DNA of 12,574 bases. It comes from Scatosoma sp045645245. GTDB lineage: Bacteria > Bacillota > Clostridia > Christensenellales > Borkfalkiaceae. Location: positions 1-12,574 of the forward strand of contig JAZRIK010000079.1 of NCBI GenBank assembly GCA_045645245.1, given 5' to 3'. Position 1 is the stretch's first letter. Every line of letters starts with the position of its first letter. The notes under the pieces were generated by a model that was given only the letters and a program-made list of their open reading frames with translations, did no database searches and had not been told where the DNA came from. This document shows positions 7,162-12,574 of the stretch, in pieces. The position numbers were made by a program, and so were the translations under genes.

Positions 7162-7190
7162 ATTATAACACTTTTTTTTTCAAAAGTAAA
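7162..7190 (-). promoter_or_regulatory. Sigma-A type promoter of the pyr operon
   Basis: A perfect -10 TATAAT (7167-7162) lies 17 bases from a -35 TTTACT (7190-7185; 4 of 6 to consensus). Transcription would start near 7155-7157, at the base of the 5' hairpin. Confidence 0.75.
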
Positions 7191-7193
7191 GGA

Positions 7194-7210
7194 TAAAACC
7201 ATAGGTTTTA
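7194..7210. promoter_or_regulatory. 17-bp perfect inverted repeat next to the pyr -35 box
   Basis: TAAAACC, a three-base centre, and GGTTTTA form a perfect palindrome three bases upstream of the pyr -35 box and downstream of the metallophosphoesterase stop. It could be an operator for the pyr promoter or a weak terminator for the gene before it; there is no T-run beyond the stem in the transcribed direction. Confidence 0.35.
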
Positions 7211-7235
7211 ACAATCGTTTGAAAAATATTTTTCC

Positions 7236-7931
7236 TCAATCTATTTTTACCAGCTTAAACGCCACCTTATCGCAGGCGGAAAGATGATACTCTACCCCAT
7301 TCCTGCTTGTGCGCAAGGGAAAGTACGCCGCGCCGTGGATATGCCCAAACACCGCCTTTTCCACTTTATTTTGTTCAAAGAGTTTGGTAAAAAGCGTATC
7401 GGGCGTTTTGATGGAAAAGGGCGGATAATGCACAAGCGCAATTTTTTTATCCCCCGCTTCCATTAGCTTGTCCGCTTCCAAAAACGCAAGACGAAACCGC
7501 TCCGCTTCGCGAAGATATAATTTTTGGTCCTGATCGGTATAATCGGGCGAGCCGGGACACGTCCAACCGCGCGAACCTACGAACACGTAGCTTCCGATTT
7601 TGAGCGCGTCCGATTGTAAAAAGTAAAAACTCTCGTTGGGTGCGCGCTCGCGCAGCTTCGTGATACCGCTCCACCAAAAATCGTGGTTGCCGCGCACGAA
7701 AATTTTTTTACCGGGCAAGGACGCAAGCTGTTTCAAATCTTCCAGCGCGTCTTCCATTTTCATCGCCCAGCTAATATCCCCGCAAATGAGCACGATATCT
7801 TCGTCTTTTACCTTTTCCAGCCAGTCGTATTTAATTTTTTCAAAATGCCCTTCCCAGTTTCCGCCAAAGATATCCATCGGCTTATGCGCAGTGGTGGAAA
7901 GGTGCAAGTCGGAAATCGCGTAAATACTCAT
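7236..7931 (-). CDS. Calcineurin-like metallophosphoesterase
   Basis: Predicted two-metal phosphohydrolase of 231 residues; the substrate cannot be told from sequence. All metal-binding blocks are present in order: DLH at 8-10, GDISW at 51-55, GNHD at 81-84, VHYPP and GHIHG in the C-terminal half. The start MSIYAISDLHLS (ATG at 7931) matches how this family usually begins. The frame is open to 7979, but the longer start would lie upstream of the promoter. There is no ribosome binding site: a TATAAT box ends seven bases before the ATG, so the mRNA is predicted to be leaderless. The gene is single, between the pyr promoter and the terminator of the Cys-rich gene. Confidence 0.9.
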   Translation of the reverse strand: MSIYAISDLHLSTTAHKPMDIFGGNWEGHFEKIKYDWLEKVKDEDIVLICGDISWAMKMEDALEDLKQLASLPGKKIFVRGNHDFWWSGITKLRERAPNESFYFLQSDALKIGSYVFVGSRGWTCPGSPDYTDQDQKLYLREAERFRLAFLEADKLMEAGDKKIALVHYPPFSIKTPDTLFTKLFEQNKVEKAVFGHIHGAAYFPLRTSRNGVEYHLSACDKVAFKLVKID

Positions 7932-7937
7932 ACGCAT

Positions 7938-7966
7938 ATTATAGCAGTTTTCTTTTGAAAAAGCAA
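7938..7966 (-). promoter_or_regulatory. Sigma-A type promoter of the metallophosphoesterase gene
   Basis: TTGCTT (7966-7961), 17 bases, then a perfect TATAAT (7943-7938). The predicted start of transcription falls on or next to the ATG at 7931. The -35 box is embedded in the 3' flank of the preceding terminator. Confidence 0.7.
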
Positions 7967-7998
7967 GCGCCCCTAACAAATAAGGGCGCTTTTTTTTG
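7958..7998 (-). terminator. Intrinsic terminator after the Cys-rich protein gene, possibly bidirectional
   Basis: AGCGCCC (7966-7972) and GGGCGCT (7984-7990) form a 7-bp GC-rich stem. On the minus strand it is followed by TGCTTTTT, on the plus strand by a run of Ts to 7997. Its expected job is to end the leftward transcript of the gene at 8028-8684. Confidence 0.8.
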
Positions 7999-8024
7999 AC
8001 AAATTATGTATTTTTACATACGAT
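7996..8024 (+). promoter_or_regulatory. Possible antisense promoter
   Basis: A perfect -35 TTGACA (7996-8001) stands 17 bases before TACGAT (8019-8024; 4 of 6). It points into the 3' end of the Cys-rich protein gene. The stretch also holds a 6-bp inverted repeat, TATGTA/TACATA (8004-8019). No gene lies downstream on this strand. Confidence 0.25.
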
Positions 8025-8027
8025 TTT

Positions 8028-8684
8028 TCAACGTTTCATCGAACAATTACAGCCCTGCGGATACAGCGGCAGCTCGAAAAATCCTGCGCATACTTCTTGC
8101 GAATATTCTTGCGCGGGCGGAATTGCGCAATAGCCGTAGGTGGGAACGAGCAATTCGACCGACATAGAAATCTTCAAAATAATGGTCACGCACATAGAAA
8201 CGGTAAAGCCCTGCGTTTCGGGATTATACGTACCTTCGGGCGCAACCGCGCTCACCACCGCTTGCACGGTAAAGGGCATAATGGACGGGGCAGGTACGAA
8301 CATAAGCACGTCTTGGTTGAGCGAAACGGTTGCCGTCGCGCTGCCTTCCACACCGTTCGCGTCGGTGAAAAGCACTTCCAAAGGCACGGATACCGTGGCT
8401 TGCACGCGCGCACATTTTCCGTCCGCTTGCCGGTCCACGGTCAGGTTGCTAACCGTCGCTTGCGCGGTGGTCGAACGCGCGCTTACGAACGTCAAGGGGC
8501 AGACAACGGTTGCAGGCGTAATATCGGTGAGCGTGAGCGAATAATTTTCCACCTGCGTCTTTTTAATTGCCGCGTCGAAAATTTTTTCCGCTTGAATACA
8601 CACCTTTTCCGTTAAACCGTTTAAGGGATTCCCCGACAATGCGCCGGGGCATTTATCCGATTGAAAATTTGAGAAAAAGGACAT
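8028..8684 (-). CDS. Cys-rich beta-type protein, probable spore-surface protein
   Basis: A 218-residue protein of unknown exact function. It begins at 8684 (MSFFSNFQ), seven bases after a perfect AGGAGG; the longer frame to 8714 lacks this. After a short N-terminal part (TEKVCIQAEKIFDAAIKK, 25-42) comes a long alternating Val/Thr/Ser region (about 50-180) typical of beta strands. The C-terminus is rich in Pro, aromatic residues and Cys (YGYCAIPP, SQEVCAGFFELP, GCNCSM). Nine cysteines are spread along the chain, at 12, 29, 62, 91, 165, 186, 199, 212 and 214. There is no signal peptide. A sigma-K-like promoter upstream and the LysM and SpoVB-like neighbours suggest a coat or exosporium component cross-linked by disulfides. 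That role is inference; the reading frame is secure. Confidence 0.8.
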   Translation of the reverse strand: MSFFSNFQSDKCPGALSGNPLNGLTEKVCIQAEKIFDAAIKKTQVENYSLTLTDITPATVVCPLTFVSARSTTAQATVSNLTVDRQADGKCARVQATVSVPLEVLFTDANGVEGSATATVSLNQDVLMFVPAPSIMPFTVQAVVSAVAPEGTYNPETQGFTVSMCVTIILKISMSVELLVPTYGYCAIPPAQEYSQEVCAGFFELPLYPQGCNCSMKR

Positions 8685-8718
8685 ACGTTTACCTCCTAAT
8701 GCGAATATTACCAAAACG

Positions 8719-8753
8719 GGCGCGCGCGGATTTTTCGCGCAATCTTTCGCGCC
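8719..8753 (-). other. GC-rich structured leader of the Cys-rich protein gene
   Basis: An almost pure CG-alternating stretch (8718-8729) can pair with CGCGCC at 8748-8753, or form a shorter inner hairpin (GCGCG/CGCGC). It lies between the sigma-K-like promoter and the AGGAGG site. It may be a leader hairpin or a weak terminator for the LysM gene; only four Ts follow, and not directly. Confidence 0.35.
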
Positions 8754-8788
8754 GCGTGGTGGTCGTTCGCGTAATCAATTCCTTACTA

Positions 8789-8818
8789 TATGGTATGCGT
8801 ATATCCCTTTCGTTTGTG
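8789..8818 (-). promoter_or_regulatory. Sigma-K-like promoter of the Cys-rich protein gene
   Basis: CACA (8818-8815), 17 bases, then GCATACCATA with CATACCATA at 8797-8789. This fully matches the Bacillus sigma-K pattern of an AC-containing -35, 16-17 bases and CATANNNTA. It would give a leader of about 100 bases. It starts nine bases after the LysM stop codon. Confidence 0.55.
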
Positions 8819-8826
8819 CCAAAGCA

Positions 8827-9108
8827 CTACAAAATCACGCGCATTCCCAAATAGAAAACGGCTGTCCCGTTTTTTTGCTCAAAATTGCTTTCGCTTCCAC
8901 AAAGCAGCGTTTTCGTATCCCCTTCCCGCACGAAATATTCGTTTCCTTTTTCTTTGGGAATAACCAAAATTTGCCCTGCATTCGGCTCGCCCGTCAGGTT
9001 GTTTTCTTTAACGAGTTTCCATTCCGATACGCAAAATGCAGCGGCAATTTGCTTAACGGTTTGCCCTTGTTTTACTTTGTAAAAACGGAAAAATACGCAT
9101 TCTAACAT
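8827..9108 (-). CDS. Small LysM-domain protein
   Basis: A 93-residue protein with one clear LysM peptidoglycan-binding repeat (FYKVKQGQTVKQIAAAF to GQILVIP, about residues 9-52) and a second, degenerate one (EYFVREGDTK to GMRVIL, about 57-93), which lacks much of the middle. There is no signal peptide, so it probably acts in the mother cell or at the forespore surface, as spore LysM proteins such as SafA do; this is inference. The ATG at 9108 is chosen because the domain begins soon after it and a sigma-E-like -10 box ends five bases before it. The frame is open to 9183, but that part reads through the promoter. No ribosome binding site is visible. Confidence 0.75.
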   Translation of the reverse strand: MLECVFFRFYKVKQGQTVKQIAAAFCVSEWKLVKENNLTGEPNAGQILVIPKEKGNEYFVREGDTKTLLCGSESNFEQKNGTAVFYLGMRVIL

Positions 9109-9113
9109 ACTAC

Positions 9114-9142
9114 AATATATGTGCAAATGCTTTTCAATAGAA
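9114..9142 (-). promoter_or_regulatory. Sigma-E-like promoter of the LysM gene
   Basis: TTCTATT (9142-9136; 5 of 7 to KMATATT), 14 bases, then CATATATT (9121-9114; 7 of 8 to CATACAHT). The -10 box ends five bases before the ATG at 9108, predicting a leaderless mRNA. Confidence 0.45.
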
Positions 9143-9154
9143 CGCTTGCGCCTG

Positions 9155-9184
9155 TCATAAAATAACCGCGTACGCTCGTACAAT
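9155..9184 (+). promoter_or_regulatory. Sigma-E-like promoter of the SpoVB-like gene
   Basis: TCATAAA (9155-9161; 5 of 7), 15 bases, then CGTACAAT (9177-9184; 7 of 8 to CATACAHT). The box ends five bases before the ATG at 9190. No sigma-A -35 is found at the right distance. Bacillus spoVB is known to be under sigma-E, which agrees. Confidence 0.5.
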
Positions 9185-9189
9185 ATCGT

Positions 9190-10803
9190 ATGAAGAAATT
9201 ATACGCAACCGCTTCCGCAACCCCTATCGCTACGCACGGCGCCATCAAAACCAAAGTGTATTCTACCGCGAGTATCGTCACCGCGCTCTCCATCGCCGAA
9301 CGCGGACTGGGATTTTTATACCGCATCGTGCTTTCGCGTTTTATCGGCGCGGAAGGGCTGGGGTTATACCAAGTTGCTCTTTCCGTTTTCGCCGTTTTTT
9401 TAACTATCGGTACGGGCGGAATCCCTATCAGCGTTTCTCGCTTGATTGCGAAAAGCGGTAAACGCGGGTACGAGCAAAACGCAAGCGGCGTGACGGCGGC
9501 TGGCATTACTTGGTCGCTTGTTTTCACCCTGCCCATCGTTATTTTTGCACTCTGCTTCCAAGCGCCGTTTGCGCGGCTTTTTTCCGACGAACGGTGCTTG
9601 CCCGTTTTTTATATTCTACTTATCGGCTTATGCTTTTCCTGTCTTTACGCCGTTATCCGCGGCAGCTTTTGGGGCAAAAAAGAATTTTTACTTCCGTCCA
9701 TTTTAGAAATCGCGGAAGAATCGGTTATGGTGCTTGCGGGCGTTTTATTGATACGCAACGCCTCCGATCCGTTGTCGGGAGCAAAGCTTGCGGCGTGGTC
9801 GGTGGTTATCTCGTACCTGTTTTCCTTTACCCTTTCCTTGCTTTGCTTTTGCCTTTGCGGCGGCAAGCTTTCTTCCCCGAAAAAATACCTAAAACCGCTG
9901 TTCAACGCAGCCCTGCCTATCACGTCCGTGCGTGCAAGCGGTACTTTGGTGAGTTCCGCCATCGCCGTTTTACTGCCCGTAATGCTGATGCGCAGCGGCA
10001 TCGAAAACAGCCAAGCGCTTGCGCTGTTTGGCGTTGCGTCGGGTATGGCTTTGCCGATTTTAATGACGCCTGCCACCGTCATCGGCTCAATCGCTTTGGT
10101 GCTTATGCCCGAGCTCACGCAAGACTATTTCAACCATAACCGCGCCCGCCTATTCCATAACGTCACGCGCGGCTTTTCCGTCGCCGCACTCGTTGCGTGT
10201 TTTTTACTCCCTTTATTTTATGCGCTGGGTCAAGATATGGGCAACGTCGCCTTTTCCAACGCGTTTGCAGGCGAAATGATTTATAAGTGCTGTATCTTAA
10301 TTTTACCGATGAGCTTATCGATGATTTCCACCAGCGTACTCAATGCAATCGGCTGCGAAAAGCAAACGCTCGCCTTCTTTTTAATCGGCGCGGCGGCAAT
10401 GCTCGCCTGCATTTTATTCTTGCCTGCCGTTTGCGGAATTTACGCTTATCCTATCGGTATGGGAATCAATTTTCTCATCAACGCAATTTGTAATATCGCC
10501 TTTTTATTCCATAAATGCAAGGGCTTGCTTGCTTACGCAAAAAAACGCCTGCTTTCCCTTGTTTCGCGCGCACTCGTTTGCGTACTTCCCCTGTCGCTGC
10601 TGGGTAGCGGTTTGCGGCTGCTTTTCAACCTGTTCTTTGGCGAAATTTTTGCTTTCGCATTCACCGCCGTCGCGATAATGCTTATTACGCTCGTACTTTG
10701 GCAAATATTAAAAATACTCCCTAAAAATACTTTCAAAACGCTGTTTCATCGCAATCGAGTAAGCAAAAATGACAAAAACGGCAAAAAAGACAATATTTTT
10801 TAA
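9190..10803 (+). CDS. spoVB: SpoVB-like MOP-superfamily lipid/polysaccharide flippase
   Basis: A 537-residue integral membrane protein of the MATE/MOP exporter superfamily. By eye it has about 14 hydrophobic segments spread over the whole length. The first block, STASIVTALSIAERGLGFLYRIVLSR with GAEGLGLYQ after it (residues 25-61), is characteristic of SpoVB and related polysaccharide flippases; TIGTGGIPISVSR follows. SpoVB is needed for spore cortex synthesis and is thought to move a peptidoglycan precursor across the membrane. Other members move wall or capsule precursors, so the exact substrate is not certain. The ATG at 9190 lacks a ribosome binding site and gives about 24 residues before the first helix; a GTG at 9256 is an alternative start. 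The sigma-E-like promoter supports a sporulation role. Confidence 0.85.
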   Translation: MKKLYATASATPIATHGAIKTKVYSTASIVTALSIAERGLGFLYRIVLSRFIGAEGLGLYQVALSVFAVFLTIGTGGIPISVSRLIAKSGKRGYEQNASGVTAAGITWSLVFTLPIVIFALCFQAPFARLFSDERCLPVFYILLIGLCFSCLYAVIRGSFWGKKEFLLPSILEIAEESVMVLAGVLLIRNASDPLSGAKLAAWSVVISYLFSFTLSLLCFCLCGGKLSSPKKYLKPLFNAALPITSVRASGTLVSSAIAVLLPVMLMRSGIENSQALALFGVASGMALPILMTPATVIGSIALVLMPELTQDYFNHNRARLFHNVTRGFSVAALVACFLLPLFYALGQDMGNVAFSNAFAGEMIYKCCILILPMSLSMISTSVLNAIGCEKQTLAFFLIGAAAMLACILFLPAVCGIYAYPIGMGINFLINAICNIAFLFHKCKGLLAYAKKRLLSLVSRALVCVLPLSLLGSGLRLLFNLFFGEIFAFAFTAVAIMLITLVLWQILKILPKNTFKTLFHRNRVSKNDKNGKKDNIF

Positions 10804-10834
10804 GGGATTTTGGCTGTTTTTTCCATTTTGCATC

Positions 10835-10863
10835 TTGACAATCGTTGCGTTTAGGTGTACAAT
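10835..10863 (+). promoter_or_regulatory. Sigma-A promoter of pgi
   Basis: Perfect TTGACA (10835-10840), 17 bases, TACAAT (10858-10863; 5 of 6). Transcription would begin near 10870. A 7-bp inverted repeat, CGTTGCG (10843-10849) and CGCAACG (10869-10875), brackets the -10 box and could be an operator. Confidence 0.85.
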
Positions 10864-10903
10864 ATAATCGCAACGTTTAATTTTTATCCAAAGGAGAACG
10901 ATT

Positions 10904-12337
10904 ATGGGATATAAAACGAAAGAATGGCGCAATTCTATGCGCGTGACACTCGATTACAACAATATGACGGACAAGTTTTTGGGCGACAAGGGCTTTACGA
11001 GTAAAAAACTCAACAGCTACTACGCAAAAGCCAGCGCCGCTTTCCAGTACGTACAGCAAAACCGCGGTAAAGACGAGCTGTATATGGGCTGGACAGAACT
11101 TCCGTACAATCAAAACGAAATTGTTGCCGACATTTTGGAAACGGCGAAAAATATCCGCTCTAAATTTCAATATTTCGTTGTTTTAGGCATCGGCGGCAGC
11201 GCACTCGGCCCGATTATGGCATTCAACGCGCTTTGCCACTTGCATTATAACGACTTACCCAAAATTAAGAGAAAAGGCCCTAAATTTTACGTAGAAGACA
11301 ACGTTGACCCTGTGAGAATGCGCGATTTACTCGACGTAATCGACCCTACGAAAACCTGCTTTAACGTAGTATCCAAATCGGGCGCGACCAGCGAAACGAT
11401 GGCGCAATACCTGATTATTTTAGACCTTTTGAAAAAGGCGGGCGTGGACGTAAAAGAAAACGTTATCTTTACCACCGACGCGCAAAAAGGGAATTTGAAA
11501 AAGATTTCCGACGAATGCGGCGGTATCAAGAGCTACGTGCTCCCCGACGGCGTCGGCGGAAGATTTTCCCAGCTTTGCCCCGTAGGGCTTTTGCCTGCGG
11601 CGGTACTTGGCATCGATATCAAGGGCTTACTTGCCGGCGCGGCGTATATGGACCATATTTGCCGTTATCCGTCTATGCGTAAGAACCCTGCCTTGATGTG
11701 CGCAGTACTCCAAATCGCGGCGATGGAACAAGGCAAAAACGTGGGCGTTATGATGCCGTACTCGGATAATTTGAAATTCCTTGCCGACTGGTATTGCCAG
11801 CTTTGGGCAGAATCGCTGGGCAAAAACGTGACCTTGGACGGCAAGCCCTGCAACGTTGGGCAAACCCCCGTTAAATCGCTGGGCGTGACCGACCAACACT
11901 CGCAGGTGCAGCTCTATACCGAAGGTCCTTTCGATAAAGTAGTCACTTTCCTTTCGCTCAAAAAGTACGCGTGCGAAATGCCTATCCCCCACGGCTGCGA
12001 AAGCATTCCCGACGTGGCGTTCTTGGGCGGACATACGATGGAAGAGCTCATTCAAGCGGAAAACGAAGCGACCGCGTACGCGCTTACGAAAGCGGGCAGA
12101 ATGAATTACACGGTTTGGATTCCTGAGCTCAACGCCTTTACGCTTGGCCAGCTTTTGTTCCTTTTCGAGTTGCAGACGGCGTACGCAGGCGCAATGTTCA
12201 ACATCAACACCTACAACCAACCGGGCGTAGAAGAGGGCAAAAAAGCCACCTTCGCGTTGCTCGGCAAAACGGGTTATGCGGAAAAGAAAGCGGAATTGGA
12301 TTCCCTTCCCGCAAAAGACGAAGGTTGCATCATCTAA
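10904..12337 (+). CDS. pgi: Glucose-6-phosphate isomerase
   Basis: Interconverts glucose 6-phosphate and fructose 6-phosphate in glycolysis and gluconeogenesis. The 477 residues contain GIGGSALGP (95-103) and SKSGATSET (157-165) for sugar-phosphate binding, the WAESLGK signature with catalytic Glu303, the DQHSQ segment with His332, and NTYNQPGVEEGK ending in the catalytic Lys446. The length fits the shorter Firmicute type. AAGGAG stands seven bases before the ATG at 10904; the Met at residue 12 has no such site. It is a single gene with its own promoter and terminator, in the direction of the SpoVB-like gene but 100 bases downstream. Confidence 0.97.
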   Translation: MGYKTKEWRNSMRVTLDYNNMTDKFLGDKGFTSKKLNSYYAKASAAFQYVQQNRGKDELYMGWTELPYNQNEIVADILETAKNIRSKFQYFVVLGIGGSALGPIMAFNALCHLHYNDLPKIKRKGPKFYVEDNVDPVRMRDLLDVIDPTKTCFNVVSKSGATSETMAQYLIILDLLKKAGVDVKENVIFTTDAQKGNLKKISDECGGIKSYVLPDGVGGRFSQLCPVGLLPAAVLGIDIKGLLAGAAYMDHICRYPSMRKNPALMCAVLQIAAMEQGKNVGVMMPYSDNLKFLADWYCQLWAESLGKNVTLDGKPCNVGQTPVKSLGVTDQHSQVQLYTEGPFDKVVTFLSLKKYACEMPIPHGCESIPDVAFLGGHTMEELIQAENEATAYALTKAGRMNYTVWIPELNAFTLGQLLFLFELQTAYAGAMFNINTYNQPGVEEGKKATFALLGKTGYAEKKAELDSLPAKDEGCII

Positions 12338-12353
12338 ACCCCTTCCGTATCCC

Positions 12354-12388
12354 AACGGCTTTGCTCTTTTTAGGGCAAAGCCGTTTTT
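12354..12388 (+). terminator. Intrinsic terminator of pgi
   Basis: AACGGCTTTGC (12354-12364) pairs perfectly with GCAAAGCCGTT (12375-12385), an 11-bp stem with a ten-base loop, ending in a run of Ts. It lies 16 bases after the pgi stop. Confidence 0.95.
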
Positions 12389-12495
12389 GCGTATAAAACG
12401 CCTCTCTCTTGGCAATACTTTATGCGAAGAACGGAAAACGATGCTCTTTACATATATTGTAGTAAGGAGCGTTCGGTTTTCAAAAGAGGTGTGCT

Positions 12496-12574
12496 ATGCA
12501 AGTAAAGCGCGGTGAGTTATATTATGCGGATTTATCCCCCGTAGTGGGAAGTGAACAAGGCGGAGTTCGCCCCG
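12496..12574 (+). CDS. mazF: MazF/PemK-family endoribonuclease toxin (5' end only)
   Basis: The first 26 residues, MQVKRGELYYADLSPVVGSE followed by QGGVRP, match the N-terminus of the MazF/PemK/NdoA family, which cuts mRNA at short specific sites as the toxin of a toxin-antitoxin pair. The GSEQGG-RP block is a family signature and carries the conserved loop with the active-site arginine. AGAGG stands about seven bases before the ATG. The gene runs off the window end. No antitoxin gene is seen upstream: the 158 bases after pgi hold only the terminator and short spurious frames. In Bacillus the antitoxin ndoAI precedes ndoA, so this may be an unlinked or downstream-paired toxin. Confidence 0.9.
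   Translation, partial: MQVKRGELYYADLSPVVGSEQGGVRP

Noticed and set aside
10741..10834. Intrinsic terminator between the SpoVB-like gene and pgi
   Set aside because: A- and T-rich runs are present, but I could not find a stable GC-containing stem followed by Ts.
11627..12415. 262-codon minus-strand frame opposite pgi
   Set aside because: Antisense shadow of a strongly conserved gene; it also reads through the pgi terminator.
12430..12458. Sigma-E-like promoter for mazF around CATATATT at 12451
   Set aside because: The -10-like string matches, but no -35 match is present 14-15 bases upstream, and mazF has a normal ribosome binding site.
12442..12516. 24-codon frame before mazF as a possible antitoxin
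   Set aside because: Too short for a MazE-like DNA-binding antitoxin, no recognisable motif, and it overlaps the mazF start out of frame.

Overview
The window looks like chromosomal DNA of an anaerobic, probably endospore-forming Firmicute of the class Clostridia, with balanced base composition. The taxonomic call is inference. It rests on PyrK plus a class 1B PyrD in a pyrimidine operon, AGGAG-type ribosome binding sites, a SpoVB-like flippase, a LysM protein, a Cys-rich probable coat protein, and sequences resembling promoters for the sporulation sigma factors E and K. I see no CRISPR array, tRNA, rRNA, phage gene or insertion sequence with a transposase.

Layout. Positions 30-7063 are read leftward. 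trpS (tryptophanyl-tRNA synthetase) comes first on the map, then the six-gene UMP operon, transcribed in the order pyrB, pyrC, pyrF, pyrK, pyrD, pyrE. Together these genes turn carbamoyl phosphate and aspartate into UMP. carA/carB, pyrR, pyrP and pyrI are absent from the cluster. Upstream of pyrB lie a sigma-A type promoter, a 5' hairpin and a strong intrinsic terminator just before the pyrB ribosome binding site, so the operon is almost certainly attenuated. No PyrR-binding loop was recognised. Two about 110-120 bp copies of an interspersed repeat bracket pyrF. Each starts right at the stop codon of the gene before it.

Positions 7236-9108, also leftward, carry a metallophosphoesterase, a Cys-rich probable spore-surface protein with a sigma-K-like promoter, and a small LysM protein. 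Divergent from the LysM gene is a SpoVB/MOP-type flippase (9190-10803, rightward). Both of these divergent genes have sigma-E-like promoters and no ribosome binding site. pgi (glucose-6-phosphate isomerase) follows on the plus strand with its own sigma-A promoter and a strong terminator. The window ends inside a mazF-type toxin gene.

Most noteworthy: (1) the structured repeat pair around a displaced pyrF; (2) a recurring arrangement in which a -10 box ends 5-7 bases before an ATG with no ribosome binding site, suggesting leaderless mRNAs, including a candidate 49-aa membrane peptide between trpS and pyrE; (3) the PyrR-less pyr attenuator with a possible leader peptide; (4) the sigma-K-like promoter in front of the Cys-rich protein. 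Promoter calls were made by eye against consensus and were not tested for chance frequency.
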